A stretch of 64,000 bases of DNA from Desulforamulus aeronauticus DSM 10349. GTDB lineage: Bacteria > Bacillota > Desulfotomaculia > Desulfotomaculales > Desulfotomaculaceae. A program made the position numbers and the translations under genes. Shown one piece after another: positions 18,099 to 27,504 of the stretch (positions are counted from its first letter, which is position 1; every line of letters starts with the position of its first letter). The stretch is from contig NZ_FRAR01000006.1 of the NCBI RefSeq assembly GCF_900142375.1, forward strand, positions 62,001-126,000. Direction: 5' to 3'. Under the pieces are notes generated by a model. The model was not told where the DNA came from. It saw only the letters and a list, made by a program, of their open reading frames with translations, and did not search any database.

Positions 18099-19448
18099 TT
18101 ATTGTTCGGGTAAAATGCGTCTTTGAATAAAGTTAGTGTAAACTTCCCCACGTCTAAAGAAGGCATTATTTAGAACCTTTTTGTGAAAAGAAATGGTAGT
18201 AGGTACTCCTTCCACCACAAATTCATCCAATGCCCGCTGCATCCGACGGATAGCCTCATCCCGATCGCGGCCCCAAACGATTAACTTGCCAATCATAGAA
18301 TCATAAAAGGGAGGGATCTTGTACCCGGTAAAGGCGGCACTATCTACCCGCACCCCAGGTCCCCCTGGGGGATGATATAACTCAATGGTACCAGGATGGG
18401 GCATGAAGTTTTTGTCCGGGTCTTCGGCATTAATGCGGCACTCCATGGCCCAACCGTCGATGCGGATATCGTTTTGACCATAACCCAGAGGTTCCCCAGC
18501 CGCTATACGAATTTGTTCTTTAAGCAAATCAATGCCGGTAATTAATTCGGTTACAGGATGCTCCACCTGAATACGGGTATTCATCTCTATGAAATAAAAT
18601 TTGTTATGTTTGTCTAAGAGAAACTCCACTGTGCCCGCATTATAGTAGCCCACTGACTTGGCTGCTTTAACGGCTATGTCACCCATTTTTCGACGCAAGG
18701 AGGGCGATAGAGCCACTGAAGGGGCTTCTTCTATAACCTTCTGGTTGCGGCGTTGGACAGAGCAATCCCTTTCGCCCAGGTAGACAATGTTCCCTTCTTT
18801 GTCCCCCAACACTTGAAATTCGATATGGCGGGGTTGCTCTACATATTTTTCCAGATATACATCTCCGTTGCCAAAAGCGGCCTGGGCTTCGTTCCTGGCG
18901 GTGTTGATAGCTTTTACTAAATCTTCTTCGCTATGTGCCACTCGCATGCCTCGCCCGCCACCGCCGGCAGAGGCTTTAATTAATACCGGATAGCCAATCT
19001 CCTTGGCAGTTGCCACAGCTTCCTGCTCACTCTTAATGGCATCCTCGGAACCAGGCACCACTGGCACACCTGCTTTAATCATCGTGTTGCGTGCTAAGGC
19101 TTTGTTACCCATATATTCGATGGCATGGGGTGAAGGCCCAATAAAGGTAATACCACAGTCTTCACAAATACTTGCAAAGTTGGCGTTCTCTGCCAGAAAA
19201 CCATAACCTGGATGAATGGCATCTGCCCCGGAGACTTCCGCTGCACTAATAATATTGGTGATGTTTAAATAACTTTTACCCGAGGGGGCCGGCCCAATGC
19301 AATAGGCTTCATCGGCTAGACGTACCGGCAAACTATCCCGATCTGCCTCGGAATAGACCATGACAGTCTTGATTCCTAACTCCTGGCAGGCACGGACAAT
19401 CCGCAGTGCTATTTCTCCCCTGTTTGCTATTAAAATCTTTTTAAACAT
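18099..19448 (-). CDS. accC: biotin carboxylase subunit
   Basis: ATP-dependent carboxylation of the biotin carried by BCCP. ATP-grasp enzyme of 449 residues starting [20 protein letters not shown], with the glycine-rich ATP loop [13 protein letters not shown], the [21 protein letters not shown] region and the catalytic [16 protein letters not shown] motif. It lies nine bases after the carboxyltransferase-BCCP gene and so may serve acetyl-CoA carboxylase, a two-subunit pyruvate carboxylase, or both; accA and accD are not in the window. Confidence 0.95.
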   Translation of the reverse strand: MFKKILIANRGEIALRIVRACQELGIKTVMVYSEADRDSLPVRLADEAYCIGPAPSGKSYLNITNIISAAEVSGADAIHPGYGFLAENANFASICEDCGITFIGPSPHAIEYMGNKALARNTMIKAGVPVVPGSEDAIKSEQEAVATAKEIGYPVLIKASAGGGGRGMRVAHSEEDLVKAINTARNEAQAAFGNGDVYLEKYVEQPRHIEFQVLGDKEGNIVYLGERDCSVQRRNQKVIEEAPSVALSPSLRRKMGDIAVKAAKSVGYYNAGTVEFLLDKHNKFYFIEMNTRIQVEHPVTELITGIDLLKEQIRIAAGEPLGYGQNDIRIDGWAMECRINAEDPDKNFMPHPGTIELYHPPGGPGVRVDSAAFTGYKIPPFYDSMIGKLIVWGRDRDEAIRRMQRALDEFVVEGVPTTISFHKKVLNNAFFRRGEVYTNFIQRRILPEQ

Positions 19449-19457
19449 GTGCTCTCC

Positions 19458-19931
19458 CTACTTTTTCCTAATCAAGAACATTTTTTGTCCATATTCTACC
19501 GGCTGGCCATTCTCTACCAGAATTTCTACGATTTCTCCAGCCACTTCGGCTTCGATTTCGTTCATTAATTTCATGGCTTCAATAATGCATAAGGGTTGAC
19601 CCATTTTTACAGTATCTCCCACCTTAACAAAGGGGTCCGCATCCGGTGCAGGGGACTGATAAAAAGTACCAACCATCGGTGCAGTAACCGGGATTAAATC
19701 CTCAGCAGGCTGAGCAGTTTCCACAGGGCTGGCTGTAACCATCGTAGTGGTTGGTAGTTCCGCAGCCTTACCTGCTTCGGTAACCGGTGCTACCGCAGGA
19801 GCGGCCACCGTGGCAGATACTTTACCACCCTTACGAATAGATACTTTTACACCATCGCTCTCTAAATCTATTTCAGTTATATCAGTTTGGTCTAATACTT
19901 TAATTAGTTCTTTTAATTCGCTAAGATTCAC
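19458..19931 (-). CDS. accB: internal in-frame biotin carboxyl carrier protein (nested AccB)
   Basis: Inside the fusion gene, AAGGAGG stands eight bases before an in-frame GTG at 19929-19931. Translation from there gives 157 residues beginning [15 protein letters not shown], exactly where free AccB proteins begin, and ending with the biotinyl domain. So the same DNA can make a fused carrier and a free AccB for fatty acid synthesis. The ribosome site and GTG are seen directly; actual internal initiation is inference. Confidence 0.6.
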   Translation of the reverse strand: MNLSELKELIKVLDQTDITEIDLESDGVKVSIRKGGKVSATVAAPAVAPVTEAGKAAELPTTTMVTASPVETAQPAEDLIPVTAPMVGTFYQSPAPDADPFVKVGDTVKMGQPLCIIEAMKLMNEIEAEVAGEIVEILVENGQPVEYGQKMFLIRKK

Positions 19932-21356
19932 GTTTTTGGCCTCCTTGGTCCTCTTGGTACCACTAGCATCGGCTGGTGCCCCCGGTTTAACTGATTCTGC
20001 CTTACGCTGTGGTCCGGTTTCTCCCTTTTTACGGGCCTCGAAAAATTTACGGGCTACCTGGGGGAACATGGCATAGGACAGTACATCTTCCTGGCTAATG
20101 GCCAAATCTTTTATTTCTTCCCTTAGTTTATCCAGTTTGGGTTCCAGTAAGTCAGCAGGCCTGCAGGTGATGGGCTCCTTATCTCCCAAAACCTTACGGC
20201 TGATGGACGGGTCAATGGTAGCCGGGGGTTGACCATACCAGCCCTCGACATACATTTTCACTTCACCGGGTATCAGTTTGTATCGTTGCCCGGTGAGCAC
20301 ATTTAGCACCGCCTGGGTACCCACAATCTGACTGGTAGGGGTAACCAAGGGTGGGAAACCTAATTCTTCTCTGACGCGGGGAATTTCCTCCAGCACTTCA
20401 TCCAAACGATGAAGGGCTTTCTGTTGTTCTAACTGAGATACTAGATTCGAAATCATACCACCAGGTACTTGATGTTCAAATACCCGCATATCGTTAATTC
20501 GGGTTACGCCGCGTTGCTGCCCCAGTTCCTTGCGGAGATCTTCAAAATATTGAGCTACCTCAAACAAGGATTTAATACTTAATCCGGTATCATAGGGAGT
20601 GCCTTTAAAAGCCCGGACAACTGTCTCAACCGGCGGTTGGGACGCACCAAATGCCATAGGAACTGAAGCAGTATCCACCACATCTACCCCTGCTTCAGCG
20701 GCTTTGAGATAAGCCCCCACAGCCATACCACCAATGTAGTGACAGTGCAGTTGCACCGGCACACTCAAATGAGCCTTAAAGAGTTTAACCAGTTCGTAGG
20801 ACTTAAAGGGAGCCAACAGACCAGCCATATCTTTAATGCAGATAGAATCGGCACCCATTTCTTCCAAGCGAAGGGCTGTATCTAGATAGTGCTGAATGGT
20901 GTGAACAGGGCTGACGGTATAAACTACGGTAGCCTGCGCGTGGGCACCGGTCCGCTTAGTGACCTGTAATGCTTTTTCCATGTTGCGAATGTCATTGAGA
21001 GCATCAAAAATACGGATAATATCCATACCGCTTTCAACTGTTTTATGGATAAAAGCTTCCAGCACATCATCGGGGTAGTGCATATAGCCAAGCAATGATT
21101 GCCCCCGTAGCAACATTTGCAGAGGCGTGTTTTTAACATGTTTTTTAATCAGACGAAGACGTTCCCAAGGATCTTCATTGAGAAAACGCAGACAAACATC
21201 AAAGGTTGCTCCGCCCCATACCTCCAGAGAATGGTAGCCCATTTGATCCAGTTTCTCTAGAATGGGCAGCATATCTTCAGTGGCCATACGAGTAGCCCAC
21301 AGGCTTTGATGCCCATCACGTAGAGTTGTATCGGTAATTTTTAAACGATGTGACAT
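19458..21356 (-). CDS. pyruvate/oxaloacetate carboxyltransferase fused to biotin carboxyl carrier protein
   Basis: Residues 1 to about 450 are a 5S/OadA-type carboxyltransferase with metal-site motifs [10 protein letters not shown] and [11 protein letters not shown] and the carboxylated-lysine region CIKDMAGLL. The last 157 residues are a complete BCCP: an AccB-like N-terminal segment [20 protein letters not shown], an Ala/Pro/Val linker, and the biotinyl domain with [14 protein letters not shown], whose Lys carries biotin. With AccC this resembles a two-subunit pyruvate carboxylase (PycB); a sodium pump decarboxylase is less likely because no beta subunit is near. GGGAGGGG precedes the ATG. 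An internal accB start is listed separately. Confidence 0.92.
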   Translation of the reverse strand: MSHRLKITDTTLRDGHQSLWATRMATEDMLPILEKLDQMGYHSLEVWGGATFDVCLRFLNEDPWERLRLIKKHVKNTPLQMLLRGQSLLGYMHYPDDVLEAFIHKTVESGMDIIRIFDALNDIRNMEKALQVTKRTGAHAQATVVYTVSPVHTIQHYLDTALRLEEMGADSICIKDMAGLLAPFKSYELVKLFKAHLSVPVQLHCHYIGGMAVGAYLKAAEAGVDVVDTASVPMAFGASQPPVETVVRAFKGTPYDTGLSIKSLFEVAQYFEDLRKELGQQRGVTRINDMRVFEHQVPGGMISNLVSQLEQQKALHRLDEVLEEIPRVREELGFPPLVTPTSQIVGTQAVLNVLTGQRYKLIPGEVKMYVEGWYGQPPATIDPSISRKVLGDKEPITCRPADLLEPKLDKLREEIKDLAISQEDVLSYAMFPQVARKFFEARKKGETGPQRKAESVKPGAPADASGTKRTKEAKNVNLSELKELIKVLDQTDITEIDLESDGVKVSIRKGGKVSATVAAPAVAPVTEAGKAAELPTTTMVTASPVETAQPAEDLIPVTAPMVGTFYQSPAPDADPFVKVGDTVKMGQPLCIIEAMKLMNEIEAEVAGEIVEILVENGQPVEYGQKMFLIRKK

Positions 21357-21755
21357 AAATTCCCCTCCCGACTAAAAACAATAGAAAACTCAGGTTATTA
21401 TGCAAGTAAACAACCTGAGAGTGTTTGTCAATTGCTTAATAAAGACTGAATATAGCTACAATGTAAATTATATAGAAGGAGTGAGAATTTGGCTACCAAG
21501 TAAAGATAAGTATACAATATTTCTATGGCTCGTACCAGTGTTTTGGTTTTTGTACCAACTTTTTCTATGGTAGCAAAGAGTTACCGTAAAGTCAAAAGGT
21601 TGTTTGGCCATCGGCTTTTTGAGAAAGCAGTTGTTTAAGACTTCGGCTTTAAAAAAGTCTTTTTCTGTAGGTTAGTCAAATAATGTAAATTTTCGGGACA
21701 ATAAAATTTTGGCAGAATTTTTAGGCCCATCTTCTAAACCAATGGCAAATAACCT
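21357..21755. other. intergenic region with an inverted repeat ahead of the carboxyltransferase gene
   Basis: No gene seen in these 399 bases. On the minus strand a CTCAGGTT arm (21412-21419) and AACCTGAG (21389-21396) form an 8-bp inverted repeat with a 15-base spacer, followed by TTTTCTATTGTTTTT. This could be an operator or a leader attenuator. A TTGACA lies just upstream of it without an obvious -10. The remainder is AT-rich. Its last 27 bases resemble 6243-6270 (shared TAAACCAATGGCA). Confidence 0.5.
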
Positions 21756-22373
21756 TTAATACTTCGGTATTATCACGATATTCTGTGGACTAACCTGGGT
21801 ACTGCGGGATACTAAGTCGGTAATCTTCATAGCATCCTCCTGATTAAGATCTCTCGATTGAATAACCACGGTAACGGTTTTCCCCTCTAGGAATACCACG
21901 GAATCTCTATAACCTTTAGCTCGGATGAGACTTTCGACTTCCAGCTCCTTTTGCAAAACATCACTAATTTGATACATTTGTTCCTGGGCTTTTTTACGAA
22001 CCTCATGGTCAGAATCGGCATTGTTGATAATTTCCCGGGCAATTTCAATTTGCTGTCCCCTGCTTCTCTCCCGTTCTAACCGGTATTCCACAAAGAAACC
22101 GCTGCCTGTTGTCATTGCATCATCTATTTTAGCATTGTTCTCTTGTTTGTTCTCCTGCTTTACCTCCACTGCATTGCCAGAGGGCTTAGTGTCAGGCTTT
22201 ATGAGAATGTCATCCTTTGTTTGTTTATCTGTTTTTTTCTCAACGCTAACAGAATTTGCCTGTTTAACAGCGTGGTTTACTTTATTCATACCACCCTGCC
22301 ACCCTACGGCTAACAGCGCAACTCCTGCCACCGTTAATAGCCCCAGAAACCAATACCGCTTAGACATATTCAT
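21756..22373 (-). CDS. spoIIIAH: stage III sporulation protein AH
   Basis: Forespore-mother cell channel component that binds SpoIIQ. One N-terminal membrane helix (residues 6-25) and a C-terminal YscJ/FliF-like ring-building domain with FFVEYRLERERSRGQQIEIARE (residues 93-114), ending VSPQNIVIIPKY. The ATG overlaps the spoIIIAG stop. Last gene of the operon. Confidence 0.93.
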   Translation of the reverse strand: MNMSKRYWFLGLLTVAGVALLAVGWQGGMNKVNHAVKQANSVSVEKKTDKQTKDDILIKPDTKPSGNAVEVKQENKQENNAKIDDAMTTGSGFFVEYRLERERSRGQQIEIAREIINNADSDHEVRKKAQEQMYQISDVLQKELEVESLIRAKGYRDSVVFLEGKTVTVVIQSRDLNQEDAMKITDLVSRSTQVSPQNIVIIPKY

Positions 22374-22993
22374 TCACCTGCCTTCCTGGCCATAACGATT
22401 ACTTTATGAGATTCTACACCCAGTGCTACTTGGGTGGCCCGAAATAGCCGGGCCTTAACTTCGGGATCACTGGCCCCCTCCGCAACCACCAGTACTCCAG
22501 CTACATTGGGCGCAATCTCTCGGCTCATCACCGGAGTTTCTTCTCCATTACGAGTGACCAGCACCAGTTGTCCGGTATCGGTATCCTCTGTGAGAACTCG
22601 AGTACCACCGGACTGGTCCTTTTCCTGGGTGGTTTTCTTACCCGTGCTGGTATTTATTGCATATTCCGTTTGAGTGGATGTGTCTAAGCGTACTGTTACC
22701 TTTACCTTACCTGCACCTTCCACCTCTTCCAGCATTTTGCATACCTTTTCTGCTAGATAATCTTCCTCGGTGGCCATAGCCTTCTGTTCGGTTGTCTGCC
22801 TCTCCTGCTTAGCCACAGCATGCTCTTTTTCCGGGGTAGGAACTTTAGCAGCGTTGTCCTTTCCCAGCCCCCCTGCAAACAAGAGGCAAATACCAATCAA
22901 CGCTGTGGCGGCCAACCATTTTAGTTTCTTGGCTTGTTCTTTGTGTGGTCCGTCGGAGCCTGGAGCTCCGAAAAGATTTTTGAGAAAGCTCAT
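22370..22993 (-). CDS. spoIIIAG: stage III sporulation protein AG
   Basis: Ring-forming component of the SpoIIIA-SpoIIQ feeding-tube channel. One N-terminal membrane helix (KWLAATALIGICLLFAGGL) followed by an acidic/basic linker and a ring-building domain ending in VVAEGASDPEVKARLFRATQ and VIVMARK. Length 207 residues is normal. GGAGGTAA precedes the ATG. Confidence 0.92.
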   Translation of the reverse strand: MSFLKNLFGAPGSDGPHKEQAKKLKWLAATALIGICLLFAGGLGKDNAAKVPTPEKEHAVAKQERQTTEQKAMATEEDYLAEKVCKMLEEVEGAGKVKVTVRLDTSTQTEYAINTSTGKKTTQEKDQSGGTRVLTEDTDTGQLVLVTRNGEETPVMSREIAPNVAGVLVVAEGASDPEVKARLFRATQVALGVESHKVIVMARKAGE

Positions 22994-23124
22994 AGGGTTA
23001 CCTCCTTTTGAATCGGCCTTAAACTCTTGGGTTTTGGATAAACCTTTACTCGTAGCCCCTAAAGATGGCCTAAGGCCAAAATGCTCCTAGCTAAAATCAA
23101 CATAAATTACCTAATTACATCTGA

Positions 23125-23757
23125 TTACTCCTGCCCCGCCCGCACTACTTGCACCTGCTCCACCGGAATGTTATAAAAATTTGCCACTGTCTGGGCTAGT
23201 TTTTTAGCTTGGTCACTGTTTACCAGAATGGTGCCCGTGCTATCCTTTACCGAACCATTGGTCCCCACGGTAATCTCCACAGGGCTCACCTTTTCTACGG
23301 TCTGAGAACCACCTTCAATCGGGGAATCAGAGACTTCTAACACCACACCGGCTAAACGGCCATATTCAGGATCCTCGGGGTTGCCGGTGGTTTTCACTTG
23401 TGCATTGGTTACGTTTAAGTCTTTTTGTAATCTTGCCAGGGCTAATACTTGTTTTGCTAAACCCTGCTGGTACTCTGTCAGAGCCTGTTCTTTGTTTTTA
23501 CTAGCCAATCTCTGTCCCTCCCCGATAATGGTTGCTAGGGGAGGACCCGGGGAGTTTTGTTGTAAAGCAGGTAAGGCAAACTTAAAATCCTGTTTTACCA
23601 GAGTAGCACCCGCTTCCAGCACCACTACAATTACCAGCAGGCCCATCACCAGCTTGACATAGTCATGCATAATACTGCTGGGTAGCAACATTTCAATAAA
23701 TACCGTCATAACGATGATGATGACTAAAACCTGTACCAACGCCTTGATACTTTCCAA
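23125..23757 (-). CDS. spoIIIAF: stage III sporulation protein AF
   Basis: Membrane protein with two N-terminal helices (VLVIIIVMTVFIEMLL and LVMGLLVIVVVLEAG) and a soluble domain resembling SpoIIIAF, rich in Lys and Gln and ending VEQVQVVRAGQE. Start is TTG preceded by GGGTGG. Lies 17 bases after spoIIIAE and 131 bases before spoIIIAG; that gap shows no extra gene. Confidence 0.9.
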   Translation of the reverse strand: MESIKALVQVLVIIIVMTVFIEMLLPSSIMHDYVKLVMGLLVIVVVLEAGATLVKQDFKFALPALQQNSPGPPLATIIGEGQRLASKNKEQALTEYQQGLAKQVLALARLQKDLNVTNAQVKTTGNPEDPEYGRLAGVVLEVSDSPIEGGSQTVEKVSPVEITVGTNGSVKDSTGTILVNSDQAKKLAQTVANFYNIPVEQVQVVRAGQE

Positions 23758-23774
23758 CTCATCACCACCCCTCT

Positions 23775-24944
23775 TTACCGTAACATGGTCATTAAATCAC
23801 CCATTCCCACAATAATGGTAATGGCGAAGAAAAACAGCAACCCTACGGTGGCCACCGCTGCAAAAACCGACAATAGACTTTTTCCTAAGCCAGTGAGACA
23901 GTCGGCCATTTGCTTGTCCCCCACCGGTTGAATCAGGGCTCCGGCCAGTTTATAGACAAAAGCCACCGCAAAAATCTTTAGCATCGGTAAAATAGTCAAG
24001 ATAAAAATGATAATGACACCGACTATACCCACAGCATTTTTGATTAATAACGAAGATCCGATCACGGCATCCAAAGCATCGGAAAACATACCACCTACCA
24101 CAGGAATAAAGGCATCCGTGGCAAACTTAGCCGTCCGAATTGCTACTCCGTCCGTTACCGAACCGGCCACTCCTTTAATGGCAAAAACACCCAGGAAGAT
24201 TGTCGAGCAAAGTCCCAATACTGTCATGGCTACGGTTTTCATTAGATCCGCCAAACGAGATACCTGAAATTTCTCGGAGAAATAACTTAAAATGTTTAGT
24301 ACTGCCGAGAAGAAAAGCAAGGGAAACACAATTACTTTAATGACTGTGCCAATCACCGTGATGGAACCAAAAATAATAGGATGGAAAATCGCCGTAGAAG
24401 CCACTCCTCCCATGGCAGCTAACAGAGTAAGTAGCAACGGCAACAGTGCCTGCATGAAGAGCACCATCGTATCGATAGCTTCCCGGCCAATATTCAATGC
24501 TAAGGTAAAGGAACCCACCGCCAAGGTCATTAGTACCATGTAGCTGACTGCATAGGCCAGTTTACCAGTTGTTCCCTTCTCAAAAGAAGACATTACGTTT
24601 TGCAATACGGCACAGATAACCGCTAAAACCACTAATTTTCCCAGCAGAGAGCTGTTAGCTACCACTTCTTTAAACAAATACTTAAATAAGCCGGTGAAGA
24701 TATCGGATACTTGTACATCCACATCTCCTTTAATAACCTGAAGCACTAATTCTTTAAAGTTTAGCTCCGGTATGGCTCCTTCAATTTCTTCATTCAGATG
24801 ATCTATAAATTCCTCCAGCTTGCCTATCTCCAGTTCAGCCAACTGCCCCTCTGGACTGAGGACCTGCTGTTCCGGTGCTGCTTGTACAGGAATTGGGGAT
24901 AACAGCAAACAAAAGAGTAGCGTGATATAGAATATTCTAGGCAT
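23775..24944 (-). CDS. spoIIIAE: stage III sporulation protein AE
   Basis: Polytopic membrane protein with a cleavable-looking signal sequence (IFYITLLFCLLLSPIPVQA) and about eight membrane helices, resembling ABC-permease-like SpoIIIAE. Conserved-looking KEVVANSSLLGKLVVLAVICA and FKFATDAFIPVVGGMFSDALD-type segments are present. Length 389 residues is normal. GGTGGAG ahead of the ATG. Confidence 0.94.
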   Translation of the reverse strand: MPRIFYITLLFCLLLSPIPVQAAPEQQVLSPEGQLAELEIGKLEEFIDHLNEEIEGAIPELNFKELVLQVIKGDVDVQVSDIFTGLFKYLFKEVVANSSLLGKLVVLAVICAVLQNVMSSFEKGTTGKLAYAVSYMVLMTLAVGSFTLALNIGREAIDTMVLFMQALLPLLLTLLAAMGGVASTAIFHPIIFGSITVIGTVIKVIVFPLLFFSAVLNILSYFSEKFQVSRLADLMKTVAMTVLGLCSTIFLGVFAIKGVAGSVTDGVAIRTAKFATDAFIPVVGGMFSDALDAVIGSSLLIKNAVGIVGVIIIFILTILPMLKIFAVAFVYKLAGALIQPVGDKQMADCLTGLGKSLLSVFAAVATVGLLFFFAITIIVGMGDLMTMLR

Positions 24945-24956
24945 CCGATCTCCACC

Positions 24957-25343
24957 TTAAGGCACCAGTTTTAGTAAGGACTGTAAAACGGCTACGATAA
25001 TGGGTACTGCCATTACCAAAACAATGATCTTGGCAGCAAACTCAATTTTAGAAGCTAAAGCACCTTCTCCAGCATCACGGCAGATTTGGGAACCAAAATC
25101 CGCAATGTATGCCACGCCGACAATTTTTAAAATGGTTCCCATGTACACCATGTTGACATTGGCCTGACTGGATAAATCTCTAAAAATGCTAAATACTGCA
25201 GTAATTTGCGGCAGCATAATGATAAAAATGATGATGCCAGCCGTCATGGTTAGTAATGTGGCCATGGGTGGTTTTTGGTGGCGTAAAATAATCGCTAAAA
25301 CGCAAACCACCATGCCCAATCCGACAATTTGAAAAATGTCCAT
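24957..25343 (-). CDS. spoIIIAD: stage III sporulation protein AD
   Basis: Small membrane protein of 128 residues with several hydrophobic helices and the SpoIIIAC/AD family motif VAYIADFGSQICRDAGEGAL. The ribosome site is poor: GAGG is only one base from the ATG and there is no other candidate. The 131 bases upstream are filled by the PAL-A repeat copy 2, so normal coupling to spoIIIAC has been broken. Confidence 0.94.
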   Translation of the reverse strand: MDIFQIVGLGMVVCVLAIILRHQKPPMATLLTMTAGIIIFIIMLPQITAVFSIFRDLSSQANVNMVYMGTILKIVGVAYIADFGSQICRDAGEGALASKIEFAAKIIVLVMAVPIIVAVLQSLLKLVP

Positions 25344-25372
25344 ACCTCGACACCATCCCTTGACGCCCGCTT

Positions 25373-25477
25373 ATACTATTTTTCATTTAAAATGCGGACA
25401 AATGTTTGTCCGCAACAGCGGAAAATAGTATCTACTAATCCGCTTTATGGGAACTAATTAAATGCAGATTAGTATTA
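25373..25477. repeat. palindromic structured repeat PAL-A, copy 2, inside the spoIIIA operon
   Basis: Same architecture as 6011-6114. Outer arms 25373-25382 and 25422-25431 (ATACTATTTT with AAAATAGTAT) enclose GCGGACAAA (25394-25402) and TTTGTCCGC (25405-25413). A second hairpin pairs 25433-25443 with 25464-25474 with one mismatch. The element lies between spoIIIAC and spoIIIAD and its last bases supply the spoIIIAC stop codon. Arm positions that differ from copy 1 mostly differ on both sides, so pairing is kept. Confidence 0.85.
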
Positions 25478-25675
25478 AAACAACTTGAAAACTGATTTCA
25501 CTTGGTCGAACAGGCTGCCCAGCAATTGAACCACCCAAAAAAGCACTACCGTAAGTCCCCCTAGGGTAGCCAAGATCGCGTAGTCATCCTTTTTATATTC
25601 CTTTAACAGGGTACTGAGTACGGCAGTCAATAAACCTACACCGGCAATTTTAAAAATGAGGTCGATATTGCCCAT
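25475..25675 (-). CDS. spoIIIAC: stage III sporulation protein AC
   Basis: Membrane protein of 66 residues with two helices, beginning MGNIDLIFKIAGVGLLTAVL and containing LLKEYKKDDYAILATLGG. I use ATG 25675, which has GGAGGG eight bases upstream; an in-frame GTG at 25693 overlaps that ribosome site. Length then equals the usual 65-68 residues. The stop lies within repeat PAL-A. Confidence 0.94.
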   Translation of the reverse strand: MGNIDLIFKIAGVGLLTAVLSTLLKEYKKDDYAILATLGGLTVVLFWVVQLLGSLFDQVKSVFKLF

Positions 25676-25706
25676 ATTTTTCTCTCCCTCCACATTTCCT
25701 GATTAA

Positions 25707-26225
25707 CTAGATGAAGATAAGCACCAAAGTAAGTCCCCCCAGGAAACCCAGGTAATTATAAACCTTGGTATTTCTCTGCGAGTCATCCTCCGCCTTAGCC
25801 TGCTCCAGTTTAAGCTGCTCCCTGGTCAGGGCTAAATGTTTTAATTGATCTTCCCGATCGGAAACCCCCAGGCTGTTGCCCAGTTCCAGCAGGATGGTAC
25901 GATCACTCCTGTTGAGAGCTGACTTAGGATAAAATTCCTTGAGAGCTGTTTCCCAGGACTCCCTGGCGGTAATGCCCCGCAGAGTTAGCAATTCCTCGCT
26001 GGCTCGGTTAAACAGCAAAGCAATCCGTGGATCACAACGCTCTGCCACCAAGGCCAAGGCCTCCGGTAGAGGGGTCGCCCCGTAAGACACTTCCGTTTCC
26101 AGCATCTGCAGGGCATTTAATAACGCCCGAATTTCCATGGGCCGCCGACTGTAGCCACTAGCCACTGTCATACCGATCAAGGTGCAGGAGAAAACGACTG
26201 CCGCGGCTCCCAATAATTTCAGCAT
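25707..26225 (-). CDS. spoIIIAB: stage III sporulation protein AB
   Basis: 172-residue protein with an N-terminal helix (KLLGAAAVVFSCTLIGMTVA) and a C-terminal helix (YNYLGFLGGLTLVLIFI) flanking a helical middle that contains ALLNALQMLETEVSYGATPL, the SpoIIIAB/GspF-like signature. The ATG overlaps the spoIIIAA stop. Confidence 0.94.
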   Translation of the reverse strand: MLKLLGAAAVVFSCTLIGMTVASGYSRRPMEIRALLNALQMLETEVSYGATPLPEALALVAERCDPRIALLFNRASEELLTLRGITARESWETALKEFYPKSALNRSDRTILLELGNSLGVSDREDQLKHLALTREQLKLEQAKAEDDSQRNTKVYNYLGFLGGLTLVLIFI

Positions 26226-27229
26226 AACTTCACCCCCAACGACCGTAGGGTCTGGCCGTCAATAATGTCTTCCACCGTTCCCACACCTCTGGAGCGGCCC
26301 AGTATAACAAACCGCTGAAAGGCTTTAATTTGAAACAAATATTGCAGTGCCGGTCGGTCTGCCAATTCCTCCAGGGAAGAACCATGGATGGTTGTCAGAA
26401 CTTTAATACCGGCATTAATCACTTCTTCCAGTGCAGCAATGTCTTCCTGGCGACCAATTTCATCCGTCGCAATCACCGTGGGTCCCATGGAACGCAGCAG
26501 CATCATCATACCTGCCGCCTTCGGACAGGCATCCAGCACATCGGTACGAGGGCCAACCTCCCGTTGGGGCACGCCCCGGTAACAGCCTGCAATCTCGGAA
26601 CGCTCGTCCACCACTCCCACCGTAGCTCCCGGAAACCCCAATTCCGGCACCCCCGAGCTCAACCGCCGGACGAGATCCCTTAGCAGGGTAGTTTTACCAC
26701 AACGAGGCGGTGACACCAGCACGGTATGAAAAAATCTACCGTCCGGCGCTATCAGATAAGGCAGCACCCTGTCTGCAGCTCCTAGCACGGCCCGGGAAAT
26801 ACGAAAATTAAAACTGGAAATGTATTTAATATTTTTTACCCGTCCTTGTTCGGTGAGCACCTTACCGGTAATACCCACGCGATGCCCGCCGGGCAAGGTA
26901 ATAAAACCGTTTCTTAATTCCTCTTCTAAGGCATAGAGAGAGCTTCTGCTTACCAGTTGAGTAACTCGTTCAATGTCTGTTGCACTAACCTGGTAGGCCC
27001 CTACTTCAGAATCCAAAATTGCACCTTGGTGAGAAACGTAACCATCTCGCTGAGCTAGACCTAACATAAGTGGGCGCCCCTGGCGAACACGTATTTCTTC
27101 AACAGAGTTCTTAATGGCCACCGGCAAATTACTTAGAATATCACGTAGGCTGGGGGGTAATAAAGTGAGTACTTCATCCAACATTGTTTGTTCGGCATCC
27201 AGCACCTGCATTGGCCTTAAGATTGACAT
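26219..27229 (-). CDS. spoIIIAA: stage III sporulation protein AA, ATPase
   Basis: Secretion-type ATPase that powers the SpoIIIA channel. Walker A is SPPRCGKTTLLRDLVRR and Walker B/Asp box is GVVDERSEIAGCYRG; further on VIATDEIGRQEDIAALEEV and LTTIHGSSLEEL. Length 336 residues is normal. It opens the eight-gene operon with a strong GGGAGGG. efp, which precedes spoIIIAA in many relatives, is about 6 kb away here. Confidence 0.96.
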   Translation of the reverse strand: MSILRPMQVLDAEQTMLDEVLTLLPPSLRDILSNLPVAIKNSVEEIRVRQGRPLMLGLAQRDGYVSHQGAILDSEVGAYQVSATDIERVTQLVSRSSLYALEEELRNGFITLPGGHRVGITGKVLTEQGRVKNIKYISSFNFRISRAVLGAADRVLPYLIAPDGRFFHTVLVSPPRCGKTTLLRDLVRRLSSGVPELGFPGATVGVVDERSEIAGCYRGVPQREVGPRTDVLDACPKAAGMMMLLRSMGPTVIATDEIGRQEDIAALEEVINAGIKVLTTIHGSSLEELADRPALQYLFQIKAFQRFVILGRSRGVGTVEDIIDGQTLRSLGVKLC

Positions 27230-27299
27230 AGTTTGTCCCTCCCTATGTTATACATATTGGCTAATGCTCCAAATTATTCCATTTTAAGGTAGCCAAAAA

Positions 27300-27324
27300 C
27301 AAAAAAGAGTGCCTTAAAGGCACC
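27300..27324 (-). terminator. intrinsic terminator upstream of spoIIIAA
   Basis: Stem GTGCC(TT)/(AA)GGCAC at 27309-27323 followed on the minus strand by TCTTTTTTGTTTTT. No intact gene now reads into it. Just upstream (27343-27390, minus strand) is a 15-codon frame tail, MDIERLVEEVSKAQK then stop, which looks like the remnant of a truncated gene that this terminator once served. Confidence 0.7.
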
Positions 27325-27403
27325 CAATCATAGATTTTTTTATTTTTGTGCTTTGCTTACTTCTTCCACCAATCTTTCTATATCCATACTATTAGGTGCT
27401 ATT

Positions 27404-27435
27404 AGGTGTCAAGAGAACCGTCCCCTTGACACTAG
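27404..27435. repeat. REP-like hairpin (GTGTCAAG / CTTGACAC)
   Basis: Eight-base arms at 27406-27413 and 27425-27432 around AGAACCGTCCC. Elements of the form GTGTCAAGngAACCGTCCCCTTGACAC are widespread in clostridial genomes and behave like REP sequences. It sits where the upstream gene fragment ends. Only one copy is in this window. Confidence 0.6.
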
Positions 27436-27504
27436 ACACTATATTTACATTTTAGTTCAATAGTGCTACTATGCTCAAAAGGGAGGGGGGGCAAATATCT
27501 TCCT

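Noticed and set aside
19458-21356. Frameshift joining two separate genes to make the carboxyltransferase-BCCP fusion
   Set aside because: The frame is continuous through a plausible Lys/Ala/Pro linker; the internal start is better explained as a nested gene.
21520-21560. GTACCA words as a FapR operator before the carboxylase genes
   Set aside because: The two GTACC words are in the wrong arrangement for the FapR palindrome.
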